Positions 55,545-64,000 of a stretch of DNA of 64,000 nt are shown piece after piece. The stretch spans positions 1,503,205-1,567,204 of the forward strand of contig NZ_LT632435.1 in NCBI RefSeq assembly GCF_900119495.1, read 5' to 3'. The DNA is from Arcanobacterium urinimassiliense (lineage in GTDB: Bacteria; Actinomycetota; Actinomycetes; Actinomycetales; Actinomycetaceae). A program made the position numbers and the translations under genes. Within the stretch, counting starts at the first letter, position 1, and every line of letters starts with the position of its first letter. Below the pieces are notes generated by a model. It made no database searches. It worked only from the letters and a program-made list of their open reading frames with translations, and was not told the origin of the DNA.

Positions 55545-57126
55545 GACTTCCTCCCTCGTTTTGCCGTGTACTTTGCCGCTCATTCTGCATTTCTTTTTCC
55601 ACTACCTGCGGCGATATCCCTTCTCCGCGGGCGTTTTCCGGGAATACAGCTACCACGTATGGCATACGCTGCGTGAGCTCCATTCCCGCCGCTTGCGTAT
55701 AGGAATTTATCGGGCCGGCGAAGAGCGAAATACCTAAAGTAATAGCTACCAGCACTCCCGTGGCATAAGTAGTACCGGGGACGCTTTTCACCTGGGGCAA
55801 CTCCTCCGGAGGAATTTGCCAGAAAGCCATATTCCACGCCCGCATGACGGCGTAGAGCGTGAGGAGTGAAGTGATGATGCCTCCGGCTATTAAAGCCCAA
55901 TCAATCCACAATCCACGCTCGAGAGAAGCCTGCATAAGCCCAACTTTTCCAAAGAATCCCGAAAAAGGCGGAATACCAGCTAGATTTAAAGCGGGAAGCA
56001 TATAGAACACGGCGATGAGAGGCGCGGTTTTAGCGAGGGATCCCAGTTTAGTCAAAGAAGTAGTGCCCCCGTGCCGCTCAATTAAGCCCACCACCAGGAA
56101 AAGCGTGGTCTGTACTACGATGTGGTGCATTGTGTAATAAATCGCTGCGCCCAGCCCGTGCACCGAAGATACGGAGATTCCCCAAATCATATAACCGATA
56201 TGCGATACCAGCGTAAAGGAAAGCAAGCGTTTAATATCCACCTGTGCCACGGCACCGAGGATTCCGATCAGCATCGTGAGCAGCGCAAAAACTCCCAGAA
56301 TAATCCCGAGCCGGTTGTAGGGGAAGAGTAATACTTGCGTGCGAATAATGGCGTAGACCCCGACTTTAGTCAGTAATCCGGCGAATACCGCGGTGACCGG
56401 TGCCGGAGCAGTGGGGTAGGAATCCGGCAGCCAAGCCGAAAGTGGGAAAATAGCAGCTTTAATTCCGAAAGCTACTAAGAGCAAGGCTTGAATTGCGAGG
56501 CGTACCCCCGGATCAATATCCGGAATCCGCAAAGCGAGCTGCGCGATATTTACGGTACCGGTGGAAGCATATATGAGCGCGACGGCAACCAAGAAAACTA
56601 CTGAAGATATAAGGGAAACTACTATATAGATAGTGCCTGCCCGCATCCGATCTCGGGTACCGCCCAGCGTAATGAGCACAAAAGAAGATACCAGCAGCAT
56701 CTCAAAGCCCACATACATATTGAAGATATCGCCCGCTAGAAAAGCATCTGATACCCCGGCAGAAAGAATTAAAAATGCGGGGTGGTAGACGGCAATAGGT
56801 GCAGCATCATCTCCGTCTGCGGCACCTTGAGCAAGAGAATAAAGCAATACCAGCAGTGTGACAGTGATAGAGGTGAGGAGCATAATTGCCGATAATTTAT
56901 CGGCTATAAGCACGATACCTACTGGAGCAGCCCACGAACCAATATTCAAAACTACGGGTGCTTCGCTAGACATTACGACTAGAGCAATTGCCACTCCCAA
57001 CGCTATCGCTAATACAGTGGCGGAAATTATGCCCTGCAGCCGGCGAATAGAAGCAAAAGCTAAGGAAAGCCCCGCTCCGAGCAGCGGCAACACTATGGGA
57101 ATGGCGAGCAAAAAGTTCCAATTCAT
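55537..57126 (-). CDS. mrpD: Mrp antiporter subunit MrpD
   Basis: 529 residues, about fourteen membrane helices, homologous to NuoN/NuoM-type proton channels. FNMYVGFEMLLVSSFVLITL (about residues 130-149) holds the conserved helix-5 Glu, and FGIKAAIFPLSAWLPDSYPT (about 215-234) the helix-7 Lys. The start overlaps mrpC by four bases. Couples cation movement to the proton gradient. Confidence 0.93.
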   Translation of the reverse strand: MNWNFLLAIPIVLPLLGAGLSLAFASIRRLQGIISATVLAIALGVAIALVVMSSEAPVVLNIGSWAAPVGIVLIADKLSAIMLLTSITVTLLVLLYSLAQGAADGDDAAPIAVYHPAFLILSAGVSDAFLAGDIFNMYVGFEMLLVSSFVLITLGGTRDRMRAGTIYIVVSLISSVVFLVAVALIYASTGTVNIAQLALRIPDIDPGVRLAIQALLLVAFGIKAAIFPLSAWLPDSYPTAPAPVTAVFAGLLTKVGVYAIIRTQVLLFPYNRLGIILGVFALLTMLIGILGAVAQVDIKRLLSFTLVSHIGYMIWGISVSSVHGLGAAIYYTMHHIVVQTTLFLVVGLIERHGGTTSLTKLGSLAKTAPLIAVFYMLPALNLAGIPPFSGFFGKVGLMQASLERGLWIDWALIAGGIITSLLTLYAVMRAWNMAFWQIPPEELPQVKSVPGTTYATGVLVAITLGISLFAGPINSYTQAAGMELTQRMPYVVAVFPENARGEGISPQVVEKEMQNERQSTRQNEGGSHE

Positions 57127-57668
57127 GCTTGCTCCTCCGACTGCATAGTTGCCACTATATTAGCTGGCTGCTGGCGGGGTTTATCGAAGACTGGATCTAT
57201 TTCTCCCGTGAGCTCCGTATCTTCTAGCTCCCCTTCCGTATCGTCATGTGCCTGCGGCGCATCTTCTTCTACCCGAGCCGCTCCCTCCGCCCGCGCGGCG
57301 AGCCGGGCGCGCTCTGCGCGGCGCAAAATTCGTCTATCTTCTAAATCGTCTTGCACTTCGTCATTCCCATTTAATTGCCAGGAACGATATCCAATCGCAA
57401 GCAAAAACGCCGTAGTGCCGAGACCAATAACGATGGCCGTGAGCATCATCGCTTGCGCCAAAGGATCTGACATAGTCTGCGGATCAGTTTTCCCGACTAA
57501 CGGCGGGTTCCCCGTCCTCCCACCGGCGATTAAGAAAAGAATATTTACTCCGTTAGTTAAATTGGTAAGTCCGAGCACGATGCGAGAAAGCGAACGCTCC
57601 AGAATTAGATACACTCCCACGGAGATCAGTACCGCCGCCAGCACTAAAAGAGCTAAAGAACTAGGCAT
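57123..57668 (-). CDS. mrpC: Mrp antiporter subunit MrpC
   Basis: 181 residues. Three NuoK-like helices in the first 110 residues (VGVYLILERSLSRIVLGLTN, then DPLAQAMMLTAIVIGLGTTA) are followed by a charged tail of about 70 residues. The frame opens at 57692; the ATG at 57668 has GAGGAGGAAG upstream and overlaps mrpA by eight bases. Confidence 0.92.
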   Translation of the reverse strand: MPSSLALLVLAAVLISVGVYLILERSLSRIVLGLTNLTNGVNILFLIAGGRTGNPPLVGKTDPQTMSDPLAQAMMLTAIVIGLGTTAFLLAIGYRSWQLNGNDEVQDDLEDRRILRRAERARLAARAEGAARVEEDAPQAHDDTEGELEDTELTGEIDPVFDKPRQQPANIVATMQSEEQA

Positions 57669-60600
57669 GAGCTTCCTCCTCATCTGCTGCATAACGAGCT
57701 GCCGCTTCGGCCGCTTCCGCCGCTGCCCGGCGTATATCCTCGCGCGGTAAAAGTGCCATCTCTACTTCGTCAGAAATTCCTTCTTTTTCACCGTGTCTAT
57801 CTATTTCCGCACCGAGAGAACGCAGAATATCTAGCACTAAACCGACGACGATGAAGAATACTCCGATATCGAAGAAAATGGCGGTGGCCAGATTTACCGG
57901 CCCGAACAAAGGAAGAGAGAAATGGAATTTCGCGCTCTGTAGAATCGTACCGCCGAAAAAGGTGGGAGCGAGCGCGGCGATGGCAGCCAAGGCTAAACCT
58001 CCCCCGAGGAGATGACCCGGGTGGAGCGGTATAGCAGTTCCAAGTTCATAGCGCCCACCTGCTACGTAGCGCAGTACCAGCGCAGTGCCAGCCATTATTC
58101 CGGCCGCAAAACCGCCTCCCGGATTGTTGTGACCAGCTAAGAGGAAATAGAGGGAAAGAAGAATAATCGTATGGAATACGAGCCGCGTGCCTACCTCCAG
58201 GATTACCGAACGCCGCGGGCTGGATAGAGAAGTGCTGCCGGCTAGCCAGAGCCGATTGCGCCCAGAGGCCCGTACGGTAGATTCGATTTGCCGCGCACGC
58301 CGTGCGTCCCAAGCAGGAGCTTCTCCCTTTTTATCTTGGGGGTGCTCCCAGACGCGCACCGAATTCCCGGGCTGGAGCAGGTTGCGGAAACGGTCGATAC
58401 GAGCTTTTCTATCTCTAATAAATAGTAGCGAAGAAATCCCTACTGCGGCTGCCACCACTACCGATATTTCGCCGAGCGTATCCCCGGCGCGAATATCTAC
58501 TAGCGTCACATTTACGATATTGCTGCCATAGCCGTAGTAGTAGGCTTCGGCGGGGAACTGCTGAGATATTGGGGTAGCCGTGCGTGCCCCGGCTGCCAGC
58601 CAGGTGATTAGTGCCGCACTTATTCCAATCGCGCAAGCTAGCAGAATTCGCATTTGCCGGATTAAGCGGAGCGGTCGATTAGAAAAATATATGGGCAGGC
58701 GGCGCAATACTAAAATAAAGACCACTAGACTCATGGTTTCAGCCAGAGTCTGAGTGAGTGCTAAATCAGGAGCTCCGTATAGTTCATAGATAAAAGCGAC
58801 CGCATAGCCCGATACTCCAATTAACAGAACTGCTTTGATGCGGTGCCGCGCGCGGGCGCCGAAAATAGCGGCCAGCGCAGCTATTACCGCTACCGCCAGC
58901 TGCGCGGGTGTATCGAATAGCCGAATTGCGGGGCGAATCTGCAAATTACCACCCAGCAGGGCCGCTCCCCCCACCAGTAGGGTGAAAAATAGAATTGAGG
59001 AGAGGTAAGCAGGCAGAGAACCGCGCTGAGTAAAACCAGTGACATATCCGGAAAGATTCTCTAAACCGTCGATACTCTTCTGATAAAGACCGGAGGCGCG
59101 CAGGGGAAACTCCAGTTTCTCAGTGATTCTCTCCCACGGGCGGCGCAGCGCAAATATCGCGAACCCGCTCAAAAGTACTAGGAGCGTGATTAGGAGAGCC
59201 CAACTGAAACCACTCCACAACAGCAGATGGCCACTTTCGCCGGGTAGAGACTCCACATAAGGGAGGAGGAGCCGCTCTAAAGACGGCCCGCCGATTATAC
59301 CGACCAGTAATCCCGAGAGGGAAAGTATAATTACTGGCCCGAGCAGCATCCAAGAGCGCTCTTTTACCGCTAGTTCTACTACATTCTCCTTATCGGCAAA
59401 AGCTCCCCAAAGGTAGCGCAACGTATAAGCGACGGTAAAAGCTGAACCAAGGGCAATGGCAATCCAAGTAACTGTGGCACGAAAATCACTGCCAATTAGA
59501 GTATGTAAGGCAGCTTCTTTTGCCACAAATCCGGCAAAAGGCGGTAGGCCCATCATTGAAGCTCCGGCGAGCGCCGAGAAGAGCGCCGTCACCGGCATTT
59601 TCTTACGCAACCCAGTGAGCTGGCGTAAATCTCGTGTCCCGACTGCCCAATCGATAATGCCGATAGAGAGGAAGAGAGCTGATTTGAAGAGGGCGTGTGC
59701 CAGCAACATCATTAAGCCGGCCAGGAGCATGGCCGAGGTGCCGTAGCCGACAAGAATCATTAGTAAACCCAGCTGAGAAACGGTGCCGAAAGCGAGTACC
59801 AGCTTCAAATCGTACTGCCGCAGCGCCCGATAGCCGCCCAACAATAAGGTACAGATTCCAAATAACGGAATACCAATCTGCCAGATGGAATAGCCAGCAA
59901 AGCCGGGGGCGAAACGCGCCACCAAGTAGACGCCAGCTTTTACCATAGCGGCCGCATGTAAGTACGCAGATACTGGCGTGGGGGCAGCCATGGCAGCGGG
60001 GAGCCAAAAGTGGAAAGGAATTATGGCGGATTTTGTAAAAGCTCCGGCCATGAGAAGCACAACTGCCGTATTCAAAAGCGCAGTGGCAGTGTGGCCGGTG
60101 AGTTGATCGACTCCGAGGCGATTGCTCTGAATACTAGCTAATAATTCGGTAATTTCATAAGATCCACCGGGTAATTCCCCGAGAATTATGATTCCTACCA
60201 GCATTGCTAGACCACCAGCGGTGGTGAGAATAATTGCCTGCATAGCGGCACGGCGGGAAACACTCGTATGGTAATTATGGCCGATGAGTAAAAAAGAAAA
60301 TACGGTGGTGAGTTCCCAGAAAAGATAGAGGGAAAGAGTGTTGTTGGTGGTCACTAAACCGAGCATCGCTGCTGCAAAAGCTGTGAATACCGCGGCAAAA
60401 CGAGGTACTCCGCGCGCCGTCGCCGAAAAATACCGACTGCAGTAGAACAGTACGAGTGCCCCGACGCCGGTAACTATCAGAGCCATGAGCCAAGAGAGCT
60501 GATCTATTCGAAAGCTGAGATTCATCCCCAGTTGCGGCGCCCAAGGCCAAAACTCACTGCTGCTTTTTCCGCGGAAAATGCCGGGAGCTAGCGAGAGCAG

Positions 60601-60717
60601 ATAACAAAAAATAGCGGCCGGAATGATGGAGAGCACTACGAATCCGAGGCGGCCTTTGCGCATCAAGGGGGGTGCAAGCAGAGCTCCCGCCATGAATAAC
60701 GCCAGACATATCAGCAT
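57661..60717 (-). CDS. mrpA: Fused Mrp antiporter subunit MrpA-MrpB
   Basis: 1018 residues. The first 500 residues are a NuoL-like proton channel (TTNNTLSLYLFWELTTVFSF near residue 120, with FTKSAIIPFHFWLPAAMAAP near 225). A DUF4040/MrpA C-terminal part follows (ALTQTLAETMSLVVFILVLR), and then a MnhB domain from about residue 840 (LAGHNNPGGGFAAGIMAG). The fusion explains why no separate mrpB gene exists. AAGGAG precedes the ATG. First gene of mrpACDEFG; the operon should export Na+ or other cations and support pH homeostasis. Confidence 0.94.
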   Translation of the reverse strand: MLICLALFMAGALLAPPLMRKGRLGFVVLSIIPAAIFCYLLSLAPGIFRGKSSSEFWPWAPQLGMNLSFRIDQLSWLMALIVTGVGALVLFYCSRYFSATARGVPRFAAVFTAFAAAMLGLVTTNNTLSLYLFWELTTVFSFLLIGHNYHTSVSRRAAMQAIILTTAGGLAMLVGIIILGELPGGSYEITELLASIQSNRLGVDQLTGHTATALLNTAVVLLMAGAFTKSAIIPFHFWLPAAMAAPTPVSAYLHAAAMVKAGVYLVARFAPGFAGYSIWQIGIPLFGICTLLLGGYRALRQYDLKLVLAFGTVSQLGLLMILVGYGTSAMLLAGLMMLLAHALFKSALFLSIGIIDWAVGTRDLRQLTGLRKKMPVTALFSALAGASMMGLPPFAGFVAKEAALHTLIGSDFRATVTWIAIALGSAFTVAYTLRYLWGAFADKENVVELAVKERSWMLLGPVIILSLSGLLVGIIGGPSLERLLLPYVESLPGESGHLLLWSGFSWALLITLLVLLSGFAIFALRRPWERITEKLEFPLRASGLYQKSIDGLENLSGYVTGFTQRGSLPAYLSSILFFTLLVGGAALLGGNLQIRPAIRLFDTPAQLAVAVIAALAAIFGARARHRIKAVLLIGVSGYAVAFIYELYGAPDLALTQTLAETMSLVVFILVLRRLPIYFSNRPLRLIRQMRILLACAIGISAALITWLAAGARTATPISQQFPAEAYYYGYGSNIVNVTLVDIRAGDTLGEISVVVAAAVGISSLLFIRDRKARIDRFRNLLQPGNSVRVWEHPQDKKGEAPAWDARRARQIESTVRASGRNRLWLAGSTSLSSPRRSVILEVGTRLVFHTIILLSLYFLLAGHNNPGGGFAAGIMAGTALVLRYVAGGRYELGTAIPLHPGHLLGGGLALAAIAALAPTFFGGTILQSAKFHFSLPLFGPVNLATAIFFDIGVFFIVVGLVLDILRSLGAEIDRHGEKEGISDEVEMALLPREDIRRAAAEAAEAAARYAADEEEAHA

Positions 60718-60989
60718 GCCGCTCCTTTAAAATGCGCTTCGAAAATTTTTGCACCGGCGAGGTATACCGCGGAAAGCACACTTTACTGGTATGCGCTGCA
60801 CCTGCGGTACGCCGATAAGAAGATATTTCTGCCAGTATCCCCTCTCCATACTAGTGAAACTAAGTGCGAGCTTCCAGCGGAAGAAGCGAGGAAGCTCCGG
60901 CAAAAAGCCAGTTATCGGTAAAATAGGTCTATCCGGAGCTGGAACGAGAAAAGAGCGGAGCCAGCGCGAAAAGAGGAAGTAAAAATCCC

Positions 60990-61577
60990 CTAGAGCTCGC
61001 GCGAAGTATCTACGCGATGAAAATTTAGATATGAGCGCGAAGCGGTAGGCCCACGCTGCCCTTGATAGCGAGAATGAGCTGCTCCTTGTCCGTAGGGGCG
61101 CAGGGCTGGCGAAGAGAGCTGGAAGAAGCAGAACTGCCCCACTTTCATGCCGGGATAGAGCTTAATCGGCATAGTGGAAGTATTAGAGAGTTCCAAAGTC
61201 ACGTGCCCGGAGAAACCGGGATCTATAAAACCAGCGGTAGAGTGCGTGAGTAAACCCAATCTCCCTAGGGAAGATTTACCTTCTAAACGAGCAGCTATAT
61301 CGGCAGCTAGAGAAATTCGCTCATAAGTGGAACCTAAAACGAACTCCCCCGGATGCAACACAAATACGCCATCTGCCGGCACTTCGAGCAGCGCAGTTAA
61401 TTCTTCCTGCTCCGCCGCTGGATCTATTACTTCATAGCGGTGATTATTGAACAGACGAAAATATCTATCTAAATGAATATCTATCGAAGATGGCTGCACC
61501 ATTTCCGGATCCCAAGGATCTAAAGAAATTTTCCCGGATTCTACGTATGCGTATATATCGCGATCTGAAAGTAACAC
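60990..61577 (-). CDS. dcd: dCTP deaminase (bifunctional, dUMP-forming type)
   Basis: 195 residues starting [17 protein letters not shown] (GTG start), with [20 protein letters not shown] (about residues 103-122) and GHVTLELSN (catalytic Glu). The [13 protein letters not shown] stretch is that of actinobacterial and archaeal enzymes that convert dCTP directly to dUMP; monofunctional enzymes differ there. So it probably supplies dUMP for thymidylate without a separate dUTPase. The 272 bases to mrpA hold no supported gene. Confidence 0.94.
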   Translation of the reverse strand: MLLSDRDIYAYVESGKISLDPWDPEMVQPSSIDIHLDRYFRLFNNHRYEVIDPAAEQEELTALLEVPADGVFVLHPGEFVLGSTYERISLAADIAARLEGKSSLGRLGLLTHSTAGFIDPGFSGHVTLELSNTSTMPIKLYPGMKVGQFCFFQLSSPALRPYGQGAAHSRYQGQRGPTASRSYLNFHRVDTSREL

Positions 61578-61739
61578 CCTTTGATTCTGGCATTTTTTTC
61601 GCCTTTTAGGAAATCAAATTATGAGAAATGCGCTTCTTTATAGCTCTTGTATTTCCCTCTCTCTAGCTTGACTGTTAGGCTAAAAGAGTCTTTTATGCTC
61701 AGGCGGGCACAGCCTGCGGTTGATAGAAAAGGTAAAAAT

Positions 61740-62555
61740 ATGAAACTGAAAAAAGTATTAGCTCTGGGAGTTGGGCTACTATTAGCATTTTCGCTTATGT
61801 CCTGCGGAAATGATGATTCAAAGGCAAAGAATGCCGGAAAAGCAGAAGGCGATACTTTCACCATCGGCTTCGATGCTAATTTCCCACCCTATGGCTATAA
61901 GCAGGGCGATGATTACGTCGGCTTCGATATTGATTTAGCGCAAGAAGTAGCTAATCGTAACGGCTGGAAACTGGTAAAGCAGCCTATTGACTGGGATTCT
62001 AAAGATATGGAGCTCAACTCCGGTACCGTAGATTGCCTGTGGAACGGCTTTACTCTTACTGGGCGGGAAGATAAATACACTTGGAGCTCCCCGTATGTAG
62101 ATAATTCCATCGTCGTCGTGACCAAGAGCGATTCTGGAATTAAAACTCTGGCAGATTTAGCTGGGAAAGTAGTAAATGTACAGGCTGATTCCTCAGGTCT
62201 GGCCGCATTGAAAGATGCAAAGAATAAAGATTTAGTGGCGAGTTTTAAGGAACTCACCGAAGTGGCAGAATACAACACCGCTTTTATGAATATCGAAGCG
62301 GGTGCAGCCGACGCTATTGTAGTTGATTTGGGAGTGGCTCATTTCCAGCTCGATAAGCGCCAAGCTGGTGCTTTCACCATCATGCAGCCAGAACTACAGA
62401 CTGAACAGTACGGAATTGGCTTTAAGCTCGGCAACGAAGCACTGCGCGATCAGGTGCAGAATACCCTCGACGAAATGCGCAGAGATGGCACCTTCCTCAA
62501 ACTGGCGGAAAAGTACGGTTTGCAAGATGCGGTGATTAACGAACCGGCTAAGTAA
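61740..62555 (+). CDS. Polar amino-acid ABC transporter substrate-binding lipoprotein
   Basis: 271 residues. The lipobox SLMSCGND ends the signal peptide and the domain begins FTIGFDANFPPYGYKQGDDY, followed by GFDIDLAQEVANRNGWK, the HisJ/GlnH-type (PBP family 3) pattern. The frame opens at 61647, but the ATG at 61740 has AAAAGG before it and a proper signal peptide. It is followed by a T-less hairpin, then the permease and ATPase. Amino acid not determined. Confidence 0.92.
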   Translation: MKLKKVLALGVGLLLAFSLMSCGNDDSKAKNAGKAEGDTFTIGFDANFPPYGYKQGDDYVGFDIDLAQEVANRNGWKLVKQPIDWDSKDMELNSGTVDCLWNGFTLTGREDKYTWSSPYVDNSIVVVTKSDSGIKTLADLAGKVVNVQADSSGLAALKDAKNKDLVASFKELTEVAEYNTAFMNIEAGAADAIVVDLGVAHFQLDKRQAGAFTIMQPELQTEQYGIGFKLGNEALRDQVQNTLDEMRRDGTFLKLAEKYGLQDAVINEPAK

Positions 62556-62604
62556 GGCATAAGTAAGGCAGAATCTTTCCTACTTCTACCGTAGTAAGGT
62601 AGCT

Positions 62605-62639
62605 GGGCGCGCCTAGGTTGCAACCATGTGGGCGCGCCC
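62605..62639 (+). promoter_or_regulatory. T-less intercistronic hairpin after the amino-acid-binding protein gene
   Basis: GGGCGCGCC (62605-62613) pairs with GGCGCGCCC (62631-62639), and the loop itself holds GGTTGCAACC. There is no T-run. It sits 24-58 bases before the permease start, mirroring the hairpin in the sugar importer operon. Confidence 0.7.
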
Positions 62640-62662
62640 GGTTACAGCAAAAAGAGAAAATT

Positions 62663-63319
62663 ATGGATCTAATAAGTACCTATATGCCGGAACTGCTAGG
62701 CGGAGCAGTAAATACCGTAATTATTTTTGCTCTCACCCTCGTGCTTTCTATGCCGCTGGGTTTAGTTGTATACGGTGGGCGAGTATCTCGGTTAAAACCG
62801 CTGGCCTGGCTCACGCAGTTCTATATCTCTCTTATGCGTGGCACTCCGCTGATGCTGCAATTAATGGTGGTGTACTTCGGACCTTATTTCCTTTTCGGCG
62901 TACAAATTAGCTCTGCTTACCGTTTTTATGCAGTGGTAATCGCTTTCGCCATAAATTACGCAGCCTACTTCGCCGAAATTTATCGGGGAGGCTTTCAAGC
63001 AATCCCCAGCGGGCAACGCGAAGCTGCCTACGTACTGGGTTACTCACGTGCTCGCACTTTTCTATCAATCGAACTCCCTCAAATGTTTCGCACGGTATTA
63101 CCCTCTATCACCAACGAAGTAATCACCTTGGTGAAAGATACTTCGCTCGCCTTCGCCATTGCCTACGCGGAGATATTCACTATTTCTAAGCAGATTGCCG
63201 CAGCTCACGCCACTATGGTGCCTTTTATTGCGGCCGGAGTATTTTATTGGGTATTCAATCTGCTAGTGGCTACCTTTATGGCCCAAATCGAAAAACGCCT
63301 CGGCGTCTACCATATTTAA
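62663..63319 (+). CDS. Polar amino-acid ABC transporter permease
   Basis: 218 residues, about five membrane helices. LISLMRGTPLMLQLMVVYFG is the family hallmark, and the EAA region reads GQREAAYVLGYSRARTFLSI (about residues 128-147). The frame opens at 62618; the ATG at 62663 follows AAAAAGAGAAAA, a weak ribosome-binding site, and matches the family start. It lies between the binding protein and the ATPase. Confidence 0.93.
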   Translation: MDLISTYMPELLGGAVNTVIIFALTLVLSMPLGLVVYGGRVSRLKPLAWLTQFYISLMRGTPLMLQLMVVYFGPYFLFGVQISSAYRFYAVVIAFAINYAAYFAEIYRGGFQAIPSGQREAAYVLGYSRARTFLSIELPQMFRTVLPSITNEVITLVKDTSLAFAIAYAEIFTISKQIAAAHATMVPFIAAGVFYWVFNLLVATFMAQIEKRLGVYHI

Positions 63320-63332
63320 GCGAGGAACTGCT

Positions 63333-64000
63333 ATGGAAGCATTAGCTATTAATAATATGGAAAAAAGCTTCGGCACCAATAAAGTGCTGCAGGGAGTTTC
63401 GCTGCGCGTAGAAGAAGGAGAAGTAGTAGCCATTCTCGGACCTTCTGGATCTGGAAAATCTACTCTTCTGCGCTGCGCCACTTTTCTTGAAGAAATGGAT
63501 AACGGCGAGATCTGTTATTTTGGCGAGCAGGCTTTCAAAAAAGAAAACGGCGAAAAAGTATCGACAGGAGACCCGCGGCGCTTTCGCCATGACTTTGGTT
63601 TAGTGTTCCAGGATTTTAATCTTTTTCCGCACTGGAGCGTACTACGAAATCTGATGGATTCCCCTTGCAAAGTACAAAAACGCAATCCAGAAGAAGTGCG
63701 CAAAGAAGCCCTCGCTCTTTTGGAACGCATGAATCTGAGCGATAAGGCCGACGCCTACCCCAGTGAGCTTTCCGGAGGTCAGCAGCAGCGCGTAGCTATT
63801 GCGCGTGCACTGGCGCGCCGCCCGCGTATGCTTTATTTCGACGAACCTACTTCCGCCTTAGATCCAGAACTCACCGGAGAAATTCTCCATATTATTCGTG
63901 CTCTCGCTGCCGAGAATATGACTATGGTTATCGTGACGCACGAGATGGATTTTGCCGCAGAAGTAGCTGATACGGCACTGTTTATAGACGGAGGTGTCGT
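63333..64000 (+). CDS. Polar amino-acid ABC transporter ATP-binding protein (3' end outside window)
   Basis: About 222 residues are visible. Walker A GPSGSGKSTLLRC (about residues 35-47), signature ELSGGQQQRVAIARALARRP, Walker B LYFDEPTSALDPEL and the switch His in VTHEMDFA. GlnQ/HisP type. GAGGAA precedes the ATG, 13 bases after the permease stop. Only the last few tens of residues should be missing. Confidence 0.95.
   Translation, partial: MEALAINNMEKSFGTNKVLQGVSLRVEEGEVVAILGPSGSGKSTLLRCATFLEEMDNGEICYFGEQAFKKENGEKVSTGDPRRFRHDFGLVFQDFNLFPHWSVLRNLMDSPCKVQKRNPEEVRKEALALLERMNLSDKADAYPSELSGGQQQRVAIARALARRPRMLYFDEPTSALDPELTGEILHIIRALAAENMTMVIVTHEMDFAAEVADTALFIDGGV

Noticed and set aside
60749-60982. 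77-codon frame between mrpA and dcd
   Set aside because: Arg/Lys-rich translation without a ribosome-binding site or family resemblance; probably noncoding.

Overview
The window looks like a chromosome segment of a moderate-GC Actinomycetota bacterium, most likely of the Actinomycetaceae type. This is inferred from gene families and not from a phylogeny. The pointers are a dnaK-grpE-dnaJ-hspR operon with HAIR-type operators, GTP-dependent PEP carboxykinase, an actinobacterial inositol-3-phosphate synthase, DUF3073 and DUF3618 proteins, an Act-Holin-X-like protein, an LppM-like lipoprotein, a bacterial SCP orthologue, a DUF4921 protein, a bifunctional-type dCTP deaminase and a LARTG (LAxTG) wall-sorting signal.

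Layout: 1-5.0 kb carries two membrane transporters (EamA type and AEC type), an EEP-family hydrolase, msrB and a MscS channel. 5.1-5.5 kb is a Glu-Asp-Phe tRNA cluster. 5.5-17.7 kb is mainly metabolism and housekeeping: tpx, two small envelope-type proteins, a DUF3073 protein, gdhA with an SCP-like gene, a TetR regulator with operator-like palindromes, purC, pckG, an LppM-like protein, purA and fba. 18.1-22.1 kb is a sugar ABC importer without its own ATPase, followed by a YesL-like gene. 22.1-23.7 kb is a fixC-fixX pair without fixAB. 23.8-27.5 kb holds a TrmH-type methyltransferase, an SDR enzyme, xthA and ino1. 27.7-36.8 kb is the heat-shock block: clpB, and dnaK-grpE-dnaJ-hspR, both preceded by HspR-box (HAIR) sequences, with gluQ and an unknown gene between them. 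37.0-38.0 kb is a ROK glucokinase.

38.0-46.9 kb is the accessory part. A 2217-residue surface protein with five 711-bp tandem repeats, a decayed 5'-nucleotidase fragment and a broken IS3-type element lie together in an 8.8-kb segment. The segment's two outer ends are inverted IS3-like termini flanked by the same three bases (TTT), so it reads as a composite-transposon-like insertion between the glucokinase and a cupin gene.

46.9-64 kb returns to ordinary chromosome: a cupin, an MFS exporter, a DUF4921 protein, a thiamine ABC importer under a TPP riboswitch, a six-gene Mrp cation/proton antiporter operon with a fused MrpA-MrpB, dcd, and a polar amino-acid ABC importer that runs off the right edge.

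A recurring regulatory theme is strong hairpins without a T-run behind the first gene of several operons (dnaK|grpE and two solute-binding-protein|permease junctions). These probably set a high first-gene dosage. All starts, boundaries and functions are read from sequence by eye; no database search was run.
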